Positions 39,889-50,071 of a DNA stretch of 64,000 bases are shown here, one piece after another; the first letter of the stretch is position 1, and each line of letters starts with the position of its first letter. The stretch spans positions 186,001 through 250,000 of the forward strand of contig NZ_JAEHGE010000002.1 of NCBI RefSeq assembly GCF_016097415.1, given 5' to 3'. The notes beneath the pieces were generated by a model. It saw only the letters and a list, made by a program, of their open reading frames with translations, was not told the origin of the DNA and made no database searches. The stretch is from a sulfur-oxidizing endosymbiont of Gigantopelta aegis (GTDB lineage: Bacteria; Pseudomonadota; Gammaproteobacteria; GRL18). The translations under genes and the position numbers were made by a program.

Positions 39889-41412
39889 TTAATTTTCTTC
39901 CATTTCAATAATATATTCTAATATAGTATTTAAGTCATAAGACCAGTTAAAGCGTTGTGAAAAAATTTCGCTAAAACATGAAATGGCAATATCTAAAGGA
40001 TGTCGTATCACTCGAATAAATAAAGCATTTGGGTCAAGGAGATGGATAAGAGGGATGCGTAATTGGTTAAACAGTTGTTTGTCAATAACATATTTATAAT
40101 CGGATTGGACTAGTTGATTGCTTGTAAATGATAATAAAGACTGTCGTTTTGCTTCAAGAAATTTCTCCAGACGCTGGTTTTTTTTGCTTTCTTGTTTTCC
40201 TGATCTTTTAAGTAATGCAGGGTTAAAATCATTTTCAATTGACTGTATTGAGTCGGATTCACCTAAAGATGCAACTTCAGGATATGAGGATAATACTTTT
40301 TCTAAGAGTGTTGTGCCACTACGGAAAAAGCCAATGATAAAAATAGCTTGATAGCTTTTTCGGGACGTTGTTTTTGGATTGAAAATGAGATTAGTTTTAG
40401 TTTGTTCTGCTATCGTTTGATTGAGTTGAAGTGAATCGTTTAAATCATTATAAGGAAAATATTTTTGAAGATTGAGTAAACAGGTTTTAGCTTTAGAGAA
40501 AGCAGAAAAAGCGTTGTCAAAGTTACTCTTTAGTTCCTGGATGCGTCCAAGCTCATTCCATGCTTGAACTTGTAGCCGTTCGGGATAATTTTCTATGTTA
40601 AGCGACTCTGATAATTGCAGTGCCTTTGTTGTTTCTCCTGAACGGCGGTAATATTTAACTAATGTGGTTGTTGCATCTAAGTTATCAGGTTCAAGCTTTA
40701 ATGTTTTTTCAGCAAAATGATGAGCCTGCTCTAAATCATTCATTTGTTCGAATAACCGTGCTATTTCTGCTAAGCCTTTGGGATCAGTCGACATGATTTG
40801 AATATATTGCTGTAGATATTCCAATGCTTTGGGGTAATTGAATTGTTGATAAAGTACATGGGCATAATTAAAAAGTGCGTTAGTGTGCTTGGGTGATATG
40901 GAGAGTGTTTTTTGGTAAAATCTTTCTGCCTGTAAAAAGTTAAATTGTTCATAGTAAATGTTGGCTAGTATAAACGCGGGCTCTGCAAAATTTGTTTTGA
41001 GTGAAAGAGATTTTTTTAGCTGTACTATGGCTTCATCCGGTTTTTTTGTTTCTAAGAGTAATAGACCATAGTGATAAAGCGCAGCCGCATCTTTTAGGCC
41101 ATTTTTTAGCGCTTTATTAAAAAATTTGAGCGATGTATTTTTTTTGTTTTGCTGTTTAAGACATAGAGCATAAAGGTAGCAAGCGATCGCATTTGATGGC
41201 ATGAATGTGACAGCTTTTAAGCAATAGGGCTCTGCTAAAGCATAATCTTTTGCTTCCAAGGCTTGTGCGCCTAGGGATAATGATTCCGCTATGTTTTCTG
41301 TATATGTATTTGGTGTCGAATTTTCTTTACCACAGCAATATTTAAATTTTTTTCCACTCCCACAAGTGCAAGCTGCATTGCGGCTAATAGGTTTATTCAA
41401 AACAATACCCAA
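39889..41412 (-). pseudogene. SEC-C / TPR / sulfotransferase protein, 3' end cut by the IS
   Basis: Three-part protein. An N-terminal SEC-C metal-binding motif (CTCGSGKKFKYCC, about residues 15-27) is followed by TPR repeats (about 40-300) and then a sulfotransferase domain from about residue 355 with the PAPS-binding loop GFFRSGTTLLEKVL (361-374) and IRVIRHPLD. It stops after EMEEN at a TAA supplied by the IS tip; relatives continue for about 100 residues more, so the gene is truncated. The likely role was sulfation of a protein or glycan. A homologous SEC-C motif ends SecA 6 kb away. Confidence 0.8.
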
Positions 41413-41467
41413 TCATCTTTTTTTAGACTATATCGCATGAAAATCAGCTTCTAAAACGACAACATAA

Positions 41468-41500
41468 AATAGGGGCTATAGATTATCTATAGCCCCTATT
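41468..41500 (-). terminator. Perfect 15-bp hairpin after the PEP-CTERM gene
   Basis: AATAGGGGCTATAGA (41468-41482) and TCTATAGCCCCTATT (41486-41500) pair perfectly around TTA. On the minus strand ATTTTAT follows. It lies between the end of the PEP-CTERM gene and the start of the sulfotransferase gene, so it ends transcription of the former. Confidence 0.75.
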
Positions 41501-41876
41501 GTTGTTCTAAATCAAATAGAAACCAATTAATTGACTTCTACTTTACACTTTTCTTGGCGTATCTTAAACCAATCAAGCCTAAAAGCATCATTGCTAAAGG
41601 TGCAGGCTCAGGAATTCCTTGAGGTGGTGTTTGTTGTGCCAGCACGTTAATGGTGATACGACCAACATCAGTCAAGCCACCGGGTACATCAGTTGCACGG
41701 ATATTGGCAACATAGCTGCCTGGTGCAAAACCAGTTGTATCCCAAGTGAATAATTGAGTGGTTGGATCAAATGTCACATCACCCAAACTAGCGCCTGTAC
41801 CTAAGAAGGATAATGTGGCTATACTTAACCGGACACACAACTTAAAATAACTAAAAGATAAAAAGTGTGACCTAAA

Positions 41877-42197
41877 ATGAATGATCAAACAAAAAAACCG
41901 AATAAAAGCTATACATCAGAATTTAAAGAATCAGCTGTCAAATTAGCTAATGAGACGGATCAACCCGTTTCTCAGACTGCCAGGGAGCTAGGTGTTAATG
42001 TAAATACTCTACATACCTGGATCAGTAAATATTCCAAACCGGTGAAGACGGTAGCCAATAGAAGTGATGAACACATTTATGATGAAGTAAAACGTCTGAA
42101 AAAAGAATTGGCAAAAGTGATTCAGGAGCGTGATTTATTAAAAAGGCCACAGCGTACTTTGCAAGGGAAACTTTGTGAAGTACGCATGGATAACTGA
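41877..42197 (+). CDS. IS3 transposase OrfA (copy D)
   Basis: Identical at protein level to copy A OrfA: 106 residues, HTH at about 10-55, out-of-frame last 20 residues after the A5 run (42140-42144). Confidence 0.87.
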   Translation: MNDQTKKPNKSYTSEFKESAVKLANETDQPVSQTARELGVNVNTLHTWISKYSKPVKTVANRSDEHIYDEVKRLKKELAKVIQERDLLKRPQRTLQGKLCEVRMDN

Positions 42198-43037
42198 TCA
42201 GGCTAAAGATTACCCGGTAACGATTCTGTGCCGTTTTATGGATGTTTCCCGTAGTTGCTATTATGATTGGGTTAGCTCTCCTAAAACGGATAGAGAGAAA
42301 GAAAATGAAGCGCTTACTGAGCAGCTAAAAAACTGTTTGAAGACAGTCGCAAGACTTATGGAACCCGTCGTCTTAAAAGAAAACTGGCTGAAAAAGGCGT
42401 TCATATAAGCCGCCGGAGAATTGGTCGATTAATGAAAAAAGCCGGTTTGTTTTGTAAAACGAAGAGACGCTTTAAAGCGACGACTAATTCCAAGCATAAT
42501 AAGCGTATATCTCCAAATTTACTGGAAAGAGAGTTTACTGTCTCTCAACCTGATCGCTACTATGTGGGTGATATTACCTATATTGCCACCAAGGAAGGCT
42601 GGTTATATTTAGCGGTTGTCATTGACTTATTCTCTAGGCAAATTGTTGGCTGGTCGATGGATGAGCGAATGAAAGCCAAGCTAGTCAATGATGCTTTACT
42701 GATGGCCATATGGAAGCGTAAACCAATGGATGGATTGCTTTGGCATACTGACCGAGGTAGCCAATATGCCTCTGATAGTCATAGAAAAATATTGTCGGAT
42801 CATAACATAATTCAGTCTATGAGCCGCAAAGGAAATTGCTGGGACAATGCTGTATCAGAGAGCTTCTTTCATAGTTTGAAAACTGAATTGACGCACCATT
42901 GTCGATTCAAAACCAGAGTAGAAGCAAAGCAGGCAATATTTGAATATATTGAGGTATTTTATAATCGGGAGCGACTTCATTCGGCTAATGATTATTTGTC
43001 ACCAGTCGATTATGAAATACAGCAGGAAATAGCTTAA
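42175..43037 (+). pseudogene. IS3 transposase OrfB (copy D, frameshifted)
   Basis: The frame starting at GTG 42175 stops at 42408; the catalytic part continues from about 42432 in another frame to 43037. One extra A in the A6 run of CTAAAAAACTG would restore [21 protein letters not shown] and one continuous protein. Copy D therefore keeps the conserved segment that is scrambled in copy A but lacks an open frame. Confidence 0.87.
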
Positions 43038-43947
43038 ATCGATTGATTGAAGAGGGGTAAAAGGCGACATAAATGCCGCCCATATTACCGTTGACGGCCA
43101 TCGACTCCTCAGCCTGTGCCGTGAAGATATTGTAACAGGATCATTACCGTTGTGAAAATACCTTGGGTGAATGGAACGGCTCTATCGTTCCAGAGGGCAA
43201 AGCCCTTTCTCTTCATCTGTTTAAAGTTAACATGAGAAACTAAAATGATAGGAAATACAAAATGACAAAAATCACTTGAAACAGCCAAAAAAATATTTAG
43301 AAAACTGTCCGGAAAAGTGTTGACACATCAAGTTGAGCTGGCATCAATTGTTAGTTCACCCGTTGCAGGATCTACTGTGAAACCAGGAGGCTGTGAAGGA
43401 ATGCCATTTAATGTTTGTGTGTAGGATAAGGTTGTGCCGGCATTGCCAGTTGTTGCACCCAGGTTGTCGCTATACGCATTGCCGCGTAAAACTTCAGGTT
43501 GAACTGAATTAAAATCAAATAAAATAGGAGCAGTATCATTAGTGCCATCCCATACAATGGATGAATTCATTGTCCAACTGACGGAGCTATTGCCGGTCCA
43601 GTTGTTAATGCCTCTAACACGACAACAAGAGCCCCATGATAGGTCTAATGTTTGTGCGCCAACATTGCTTACATCATATGTGCTGACGGTATTACGGATG
43701 TCATAGCGACTATCGGTTGTGTCTGTAGTATCGGAAATTGTTGACATAGTGCCAACGCCTGCGATTGTAGGACTCACAGTATTTGAGGCTCCTTTTCTCC
43801 AAAAAGAAGTTGACTCAACAGTTAGGATACCATTTGTAATGGTTGGTATCATAGCTGCGCCTCTGAAATGGCTGGCTTGTGCCATTCCGGTTGTGCCCGC
43901 TAGGATAGCGGTACTCATCGTTAATGTAGCTAGTTTTTTAAATTTCA

Positions 43948-44199
43948 TTAAAAATTCCCTTGACTAATAAAAATGTTGATAAAAAATAAGTGAACCATTG
44001 TATGAAAGTTCACTTTCCTTGCACTCTTTCTTCGGAGTTTGTATGCATTTTTTAGACCGAAACCCTTAACTTGTTGATTGTTAGGTGTTAATTGTTTGTT
44101 TTGATTCTGGGCAATCTTTGTTGAATAACAAGGTGTAAAAAAAGCTGACAATACTAAAAATAATAGTAATAAAACTAAGAATAAACTATAGCGTGTCAT
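43948..44199 (-). CDS. Possible small exported protein before the PEP-CTERM gene
   Basis: An 83-codon frame beginning with a strongly hydrophobic signal-like segment (YSLFLVLLLLFLVLSAFF) and followed by polar residues. Its stop overlaps the start of the PEP-CTERM gene as TAATG, which would allow coupling. However, its last about 15 codons run through the region carrying the next gene's own ribosome site (AAGGGAA), and no relative is recognised. It may be a chance frame. Confidence 0.28.
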   Translation of the reverse strand: MTRYSLFLVLLLLFLVLSAFFTPCYSTKIAQNQNKQLTPNNQQVKGFGLKNAYKLRRKSARKVNFHTMVHLFFINIFISQGNF

Positions 44200-44728
44200 T
44201 ATTGTTGTGTTTAATGAGTAATTAATTAGGATTTATCTGACATCAAACTATTGAATCACTACGAATGAATTCCCCTAATTTTGTTTATAACGTTGAGTGT
44301 CAGAATTTTTTACATTAAGACTATTTAGAGTAATTGTTCATGGCACCTTAATATAGGAGTAAAATTTCTTCATTGAGATAACTCCATTTTTATGTGCAAA
44401 CGCTATGAATATAACTGCATTAACTCGATAAATGTTAAGTCAGTAGCTCAATTGGGTATAAAAGTACGTAAGTTTTGTCATAGTTTGTGTTACGTGATGC
44501 TTGTTTTTAAATGAGTAAGTCTAAAAGTGACCTTGAGATATTTCTTCTAAAGGTTCTCTTTATATCCCCTATAATTCCCACATTTTATCCCCATATATAG
44601 CATTATACCCATATTAATCTTTGGGTTTGTGCTATGCTATGTAGTTCAAAAATTTTAAACAGGATAGGGATTTTTACAGTAATAATCCTTAACCTATACT
44701 CTATCTGACAATAAGTGTTTATAAAAAT
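44200..44728. other. Intergenic region upstream of secA
   Basis: No gene is supported in these 529 bases. No SecM-like regulator is seen before secA. A TATAAT occurs at 44570-44575, but without a convincing -35 box at the right spacing. The stretch must hold the secA promoter and that of the divergent PEP-CTERM gene. It is the right border of the accessory island. Confidence 0.45.
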
Positions 44729-47464
44729 ATGGTTGCAAAATTATTCAGGAAAATTTTCGGTAGTCGCAATGACCGGGAAATAAAACGTTATTCTAAATTA
44801 ACTGTCGATGTCAATGCCTTTGAAGAGGCAATGCAAGCGTTGACAGATGAAGACATTAAAGCAAAGACTCTTGAGCTGAAACAGCAGCTTATAGAGGGTA
44901 AAACATTGGAAGATATTTTGCCCGAAGCTTTTGCTGTGGTTAGAGAAGCCAGTCGCCGTGTCATGGAAATGCGCCATTTTGATGTGCAGTTGGTTGGTGC
45001 CATGGTCCTAAATGAAGGCAAAATTGCTGAAATGCGTACTGGTGAGGGTAAAACCCTCATGGCGACATTGGCGGTATATCTCAATGCCCTCAGTGGCGAA
45101 GGGGTACATGTTGTTACGGTCAATGATTACTTAGCCGAACGTGATGCCAAGTGGATGGGTAAGCTGTATAACTTTATTGGCCTCAGTGTAGGGACTATTT
45201 TATCCGGCATGGATGGCGATGAAAAACGCGCTGCCTATGCTGCTGATATTACCTATGGTACTAATAATGAATTTGGCTTTGATTATCTGCGCGATAATAT
45301 GGCTTTTTCTAGTGAAGATAAAGTACAACGTGGGCTAAATTTTGCAATTGTGGATGAAGTTGATTCGATTTTAATCGATGAGGCACGTACGCCATTGATT
45401 ATTTCCGGACCAGCGGAAGATAATTCTGATGTTTATCAGCGGGTAAACAAATTGATTCCCAAACTGGTTCAGCAAGCACCAGTTGTTGAATCATTGGATG
45501 AACAGACTGAAGAGCCGGAAGGTGATTACACGGTCAATGAAAAAGACAAGCAAGTCTTGTTGTCTAATGAGGGGCATCAGCACGTTGAAGAGTTGCTTGT
45601 TGAAGAAGGTCTGATTCAGGAAAATGAAAGCCTCTACGACCCCTCGAATATTATTTTGATGCACCATATTAATGCGGCTCTGCGAGCACATAGTTTGTTC
45701 ACTGTCAATGTGGATTATATTGTCAGTAATGGCGAAGTGGTCATTGTTGATGAGTTTACTGGACGTACTATGCCCGGTAGGCGTTGGTCTGATGGTTTGC
45801 ATCAGGCGGTTGAAGCCAAAGAAGGTGTTGAAATTCAGGTTGAAAATCAGACTTTAGCATCGATAACCTTCCAGAACCTGTTCCGTTTATATAATAAATT
45901 ATCGGGTATGACCGGTACGGCAGATACAGAAGCGTTTGAGTTTCATGAGATTTATCACCTTGAAGTCATTGTGTTACCTACTAATAATCCCATGCAACGT
46001 AAGGATCATGGTGATTTAATCTTCCTGACTCAGGACGAAAAGTTTGATGCTATTATCGAAGACATTAAAGACTGTCAGGAACGGGGGCAGCCAGCGTTAG
46101 TCGGTACGGCCTCGATTGAAGTCTCAGAGTTATTGTCTGAAGCATTGAGCAAGGCTAAGATTAAGCATGAAGTGCTAAATGCCAAGCAACATGCTCGTGA
46201 AGCGGATATTATTGCTCAGGCTGGACAGGCTGGGTCTATCACGATTGCAACCAATATGGCCGGTCGTGGTACGGATATTGTATTGGGTGGTAATATTGAT
46301 GCTGAAATCAATAAGCTGGATAATCCCGATGATGCGACCATCCAGAAAATGCGTGCGGAATGGAAAGAAGCCCATGAGCAAGTGCTAAAAAATGGTGGCT
46401 TGCACATTATTGGTACCGAACGTCACGAATCACGCCGTATTGATAACCAGTTAAGAGGGCGTTCCGGTCGTCAGGGCGATCCGGGTTCATCGCGCTTTTA
46501 CTTGTCTCTTGACGATAACTTAATGCGTATTTTTGCTTCCGATAAAATGGCTGGCTTGATGCGTAAATTAGGCATGGAAAAAGGTGAGGCCATTGAACAT
46601 AAATGGGTGACACGTTCCATTGAAAATGCGCAACGCAAGGTTGAAGGTCATAACTTCGATATTCGTAAGCAATTGCTGGAATATGATGATGTCGCCAATG
46701 ATCAGCGTAAAGTGATCTATGAGCAACGTAATGAATTAATGGCGATGGAAGACATCTCTGAGCTTATTACCGATATTCGTGGTGATGTTATCGCTCAATT
46801 TATCGATACTTATATTCCGCCTGAAAGCATTGAAGAACAATGGGATGTGCCGGGCTTGGAAGACGGCTTAAAAACTGAATTTTTAATCGAATTACCGGTC
46901 GCAGAATGGCTGAAAGATGATGATGATTTGCATGAAGAGCCTTTAAGGCAACGCATCGAACAAGAAATTGTTGATGCCATGGCACAAAAGGAAGAGCTTA
47001 TCGGTGCCGAGATGATGCGCCGTGTTGAAAAAGGTGTCATGTTAGAAGTACTGGATAGTTTGTGGAAAGAACATTTGGCTGCTATGGACTATCTGCGCAA
47101 GGGTATTGGCCTGCGCGGTTATGCACAAAAAAATCCTAAGCAGGAATATAAGCGGGAATCATTTGAATTGTTTACCGATCTATTAGATCGGGTAAAATAT
47201 GATGTGATTGCTCGTTTGAGTCAGATGCATATTCGAGAAGAACCGGATTTAAGTGAATTTGAAAACCATGAGCAACCAGAAATGGAATTTCAGCATGATG
47301 GGATGAATTCTTTGGGGGATGAAGGTGCTGCTGAGGAAGAGACTTCGGATGCTGAAGATAAATCTAAGCCCTTTGTTCGTGATGGGCAAAAAGTAGGACG
47401 AAATCAGCCTTGTCCTTGTGGTTCAGGCAAGAAATATAAGCAGTGTTGTGGCAAGCTCAGCTGA
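44729..47464 (+). CDS. secA: Preprotein translocase ATPase SecA
   Basis: Motor that drives proteins through SecYEG. It has Walker [14 protein letters not shown] (about residues 102-114), the DEAD-type [19 protein letters not shown], the second helicase domain with [13 protein letters not shown] and [16 protein letters not shown], and the C-terminal zinc motif [15 protein letters not shown] (SEC-C) that binds SecB. Length 911 residues is typical. The gene is complete, and a strong terminator follows. Confidence 0.98.
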   Translation: MVAKLFRKIFGSRNDREIKRYSKLTVDVNAFEEAMQALTDEDIKAKTLELKQQLIEGKTLEDILPEAFAVVREASRRVMEMRHFDVQLVGAMVLNEGKIAEMRTGEGKTLMATLAVYLNALSGEGVHVVTVNDYLAERDAKWMGKLYNFIGLSVGTILSGMDGDEKRAAYAADITYGTNNEFGFDYLRDNMAFSSEDKVQRGLNFAIVDEVDSILIDEARTPLIISGPAEDNSDVYQRVNKLIPKLVQQAPVVESLDEQTEEPEGDYTVNEKDKQVLLSNEGHQHVEELLVEEGLIQENESLYDPSNIILMHHINAALRAHSLFTVNVDYIVSNGEVVIVDEFTGRTMPGRRWSDGLHQAVEAKEGVEIQVENQTLASITFQNLFRLYNKLSGMTGTADTEAFEFHEIYHLEVIVLPTNNPMQRKDHGDLIFLTQDEKFDAIIEDIKDCQERGQPALVGTASIEVSELLSEALSKAKIKHEVLNAKQHAREADIIAQAGQAGSITIATNMAGRGTDIVLGGNIDAEINKLDNPDDATIQKMRAEWKEAHEQVLKNGGLHIIGTERHESRRIDNQLRGRSGRQGDPGSSRFYLSLDDNLMRIFASDKMAGLMRKLGMEKGEAIEHKWVTRSIENAQRKVEGHNFDIRKQLLEYDDVANDQRKVIYEQRNELMAMEDISELITDIRGDVIAQFIDTYIPPESIEEQWDVPGLEDGLKTEFLIELPVAEWLKDDDDLHEEPLRQRIEQEIVDAMAQKEELIGAEMMRRVEKGVMLEVLDSLWKEHLAAMDYLRKGIGLRGYAQKNPKQEYKRESFELFTDLLDRVKYDVIARLSQMHIREEPDLSEFENHEQPEMEFQHDGMNSLGDEGAAEEETSDAEDKSKPFVRDGQKVGRNQPCPCGSGKKYKQCCGKLS

Positions 47465-47483
47465 TAAAATAATCTTCTGATTA

Positions 47484-47516
47484 AAAAATGCCCGCAAATT
47501 GTGGGCATTTTTTTTG
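47484..47516 (+). terminator. Intrinsic terminator after secA
   Basis: AAATGCCCGCA and TGTGGGCATTT pair (one G-U) around a 3-nt loop and are followed by eight or more T. The remaining bases up to argJ (47725) hold no recognised gene. Confidence 0.88.
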
Positions 47517-47724
47517 ACTGGTAAACAATCCTAAAAAAATCAGTTGAACCTACTGCGACCGCCTTATGCACTGAATCTTAAGGATTTTCCAGAACATTTT
47601 GACTTCACCCTTAGGGTGACTACGAATAAAGCCAAAATAACCTGTAAACCCCTTAATCTTCAGCACCTAAGTCGCTCTCGCTACGATTCAACTGATTATT
47701 TTAGGATAATAAAAAGGTAAAACG

Positions 47725-48966
47725 ATGGCAATCGAAAATAAACTTCCTGAAATGCACCCTATTGCAGGATTTAAATTAGGCACGGCCTGTGCTGGAATCA
47801 AAGTTAAAGATCGTAAAGATGTAGTCTTAATGGCCTTTGATTCGTCCGCAAATGTTACTGGTGTATTTACCCAAAATGCCTTTTGTGCTGCGCCGGTTCA
47901 TGTATGTAAAAAGCATTTATCAGAGACTCAGAGTGATGAAAATGGCAATCAGGCTGTTCAATACTTTGTGATCAATACGGGTAATGCCAATGCTGGAACG
48001 GGTGAACAAGGAATGAAAGATGCCTTAAGTACTTGTCAGCACTTGGGTGAACTCACAAGTCGTGAGCAAAATAGTGTATTGCCCTTTTCTACGGGGGTGA
48101 TTGGTGAAACACTGCCAGTTGATAAAATTATTGCAGCCTTACCAGATGCTTTAGAGGATTTATCTGAACAAGGATGGCAGGCTGCGGCTGAAGGTATTTT
48201 GACAACGGATACCTGTACTAAAGGTGCATCAGTACAGCTAAAATTGCATGATGAATGGCTGACCATTACGGGGATATCTAAAGGTTCAGGTATGATCCGT
48301 CCCGATATGGCGACGATGCTGGGCTTCGTGGCAACAGATGCGGCGATTGAACAAAGGGTATTAGAGAAAATATTAAAGCATGGTGCCGATCATTCTTTTA
48401 ACCGGATCACGGTTGATGGTGATACCTCAACCAATGACTCGTGCATGTTAGTGGCGACAGGCAAGGCAATGTCTAATGCGATTGATAGTGAAGATCACCC
48501 TGATTATCCAGTACTGTTGGATGCAATAACATCAGTACTAGAACAACTGGCCAAAGCAATCGTATTGGATGGTGAGGGAGCAACCAAGCTCATTAATATT
48601 CAAGTGAAATCCGGTGCTTCTATTGATGAGTGCAGTGATGTGGCTTATACCATCGCTCATTCACCCTTAGTGAAAACTGCTTTTTTTGCCAGTGATCCTA
48701 ATTGGGGACGGATTTTAGCTGCTGTGGGTCGTGCCGGTGTCAGTGAGCTTGATATTGATGCTCTGGAAATTTATCTGGATGATGTGTGCCTGGTACGTCA
48801 GGGTGGTCGGGCGGATGACTATACCGAAGCGCGTGGTCAAAAGGTGATGGATCAGGACGAAATTACGGTGTTGGTTGATTTACATCGGGGTCAATGTGAA
48901 ACTCAGATTTGGACCTGTGATCTCTCCTATGATTATGTAAAAATTAATGCTGAATATCGGACTTAA
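47725..48966 (+). CDS. argJ: Glutamate N-acetyltransferase / ornithine acetyltransferase ArgJ
   Basis: Recycles the acetyl group in arginine synthesis, moving it from N-acetylornithine to glutamate; bifunctional forms also make N-acetylglutamate from acetyl-CoA. The self-cleavage site is in DMATMLGFVATDA (about residues 187-199), where the Thr becomes the N-terminus of the beta chain. Other blocks are NTGNANAGTGEQG, STGVIGE, DTSTNDSC, DGEGATKLI and DPNWGRILAAVGRAG. Length 413 residues; intact. It precedes the mutT-like gene by 2 bases. Confidence 0.96.
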   Translation: MAIENKLPEMHPIAGFKLGTACAGIKVKDRKDVVLMAFDSSANVTGVFTQNAFCAAPVHVCKKHLSETQSDENGNQAVQYFVINTGNANAGTGEQGMKDALSTCQHLGELTSREQNSVLPFSTGVIGETLPVDKIIAALPDALEDLSEQGWQAAAEGILTTDTCTKGASVQLKLHDEWLTITGISKGSGMIRPDMATMLGFVATDAAIEQRVLEKILKHGADHSFNRITVDGDTSTNDSCMLVATGKAMSNAIDSEDHPDYPVLLDAITSVLEQLAKAIVLDGEGATKLINIQVKSGASIDECSDVAYTIAHSPLVKTAFFASDPNWGRILAAVGRAGVSELDIDALEIYLDDVCLVRQGGRADDYTEARGQKVMDQDEITVLVDLHRGQCETQIWTCDLSYDYVKINAEYRT

Positions 48967-48968
48967 TA

Positions 48969-50042
48969 GTGAGTAAAGTTGTTCATGTTGCGGTTGCTGT
49001 GATTGTTAAAGATGCCCATGTACTCATTGCAAAACGAGCAGATGATGCGCATCAGGGAGGGCTTTGGGAGTTTCCCGGTGGTAAAGTTGAAGCGGGTGAA
49101 AGCATTGTTGAAGCACTGTATAGAGAAATTCAGGAAGAGTTGGGCTTACGAATAAAAGATAGCCGACCGCTGATCAAACTTGAATATCATTATCCAGATA
49201 AAAGTGTGGTTTTAGAAACTCGATTAGTCAGTTCTTTTGCCGGGAAGGAATATTCTTTTGAATCTCATCCAGATAAGAAGCAGTATGGCTTGGAAAATCA
49301 ACTCGTTAAATGGATACCGTTTAGAAAATTGGATGATTACCAGTTCCCCGCAGCAAATCAGGCTATTCTAAATGCTTTGAATTTACCTGAACAGTATTTA
49401 ATAACCCCGGATTGCTCTGCTGGAATGGAGAGTGTAGAGCAGGAAGAAATTAAGCAGTTCATCAAGCGTTTTTCTCAAAAAGTAGCAGAAAATCCCTTAG
49501 TGCAACTTCGCCTGCCTTCACATAAGCTAGCTGATTCGTTAATACAAAATGAGTCAAGCTCACAGACACTCTACCAACAACTCTGTCGTATCTCTGAACA
49601 AAAAAACGCGCTGTTACTGCTTAATTCCTCTATGCTGCAAGATAGGCTATCAGAAGAAACGTTTGATCTAAGTGAGAGAAAATGGCAACAAATGGCGTTG
49701 GCAGCAGGTATTCATCTCAATAGTCGTCACCTGTATGACGATACTTTTGTTACAAACTATCGACAACGTTTTTCAAACAAGAAAATAGCGGCTTCTTGCC
49801 ATAGTGAAAAGGATATTATTCAGGCCAATAAACTGGGGATAGATTTTATTGTTTTGTCTCCCGTACAACAGACAGAATCCCATCCAGAACAAGAAGCAAT
49901 GGGCTGGGAAGCATTTGAGTCTTTGGTCACAATGGCTGAAATGCCTGTCTATGCGCTAGGGGGAATGAGGTCTGATGATGTTTCTCAAGCGCAAGAGGTT
50001 GGTGGGCAGGGGATTGCAGCGATTCGTAGCTTGTGGCAATAA
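48969..50042 (+). CDS. Nudix hydrolase (MutT) fused to a ThiE-like domain
   Basis: The N-terminal 130 residues are a MutT-type Nudix domain (8-oxo-dGTP clearance) with box GGKVEAGESIVEALYREIQEELG. The C-terminal part (about 155-355) resembles thiamine-phosphate synthase (IHLNSRHL, AASCHSEKDIIQANKLGIDFIVLSPV, VYALGGM). This MutT-ThiE fusion is known from other gammaproteobacteria, and the ThiE-like part may no longer be a thiamine enzyme. It starts at GTG 48969, 2 bases after argJ. Confidence 0.9.
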   Translation: MSKVVHVAVAVIVKDAHVLIAKRADDAHQGGLWEFPGGKVEAGESIVEALYREIQEELGLRIKDSRPLIKLEYHYPDKSVVLETRLVSSFAGKEYSFESHPDKKQYGLENQLVKWIPFRKLDDYQFPAANQAILNALNLPEQYLITPDCSAGMESVEQEEIKQFIKRFSQKVAENPLVQLRLPSHKLADSLIQNESSSQTLYQQLCRISEQKNALLLLNSSMLQDRLSEETFDLSERKWQQMALAAGIHLNSRHLYDDTFVTNYRQRFSNKKIAASCHSEKDIIQANKLGIDFIVLSPVQQTESHPEQEAMGWEAFESLVTMAEMPVYALGGMRSDDVSQAQEVGGQGIAAIRSLWQ

Positions 50043-50071
50043 AAAATGGCAATTAAAAGGGTAGAGAAGCA

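Larger units (their letters stand above)
37683..39891 (-). mobile_element. Nested pair of IS3 elements (outer copy C with copy B inside)
   Basis: The outer copy C contributes 37683-37876 (its right end) and 39143-39891. Copy B (37877-39142) sits inside it with a 3-bp duplication CTG (37874-37876 and 39143-39145). Copy C has lost its left part (orfA and the start of orfB) except for the last 7 bases of the tip (CACATTA, 39885-39891). The outer borders have no matching target duplication (GTT versus ATT), and both flanking genes are truncated, so a deletion between two older insertions is likely. Confidence 0.85.
41811..43330 (+). mobile_element. IS3-family element, copy D (full length)
   Basis: About 1,520 bp, with the same ends as copy A (TAATGTGG... 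and ...CACATCA). Flanks are AAGGA on the left and AGTTG on the right, so no target duplication is visible. This suggests that the copy is a recombinant of two insertions or that the flanks have changed. Confidence 0.92.
41538..43948 (-). pseudogene. PEP-CTERM protein split by IS3 copy D
   Basis: The N-terminal half (43331-43948, 206 codons) has a signal peptide (MKFKKLATLTMSTAILAG...AQA) and a beta-rich region. The C-terminal half (41538-41810) has a cadherin/Ig-like segment (FAPGSYVANIRATD) and ends with a PEP-CTERM sorting tail: IPEP, a hydrophobic helix and YAKKSVK. Such proteins are processed by an exosortase. The halves join in frame if the IS is removed, but without a target duplication, so part of the middle may be missing. 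No exosortase gene is in the window. Confidence 0.82.

Noticed and set aside
41808-43333. 3-bp target duplication for IS3 copy D
   Set aside because: GGA on the left and AGT on the right do not match in any one-base shift of the ends.
44200-44728. SecM-like regulator before secA
   Set aside because: No frame with a signal peptide and an arrest-like C-terminus is present.
47517-47724. T-box or arginine-responsive leader before argJ
   Set aside because: No T-box sequence or clear terminator/antiterminator pair is visible; only the secA terminator is convincing.
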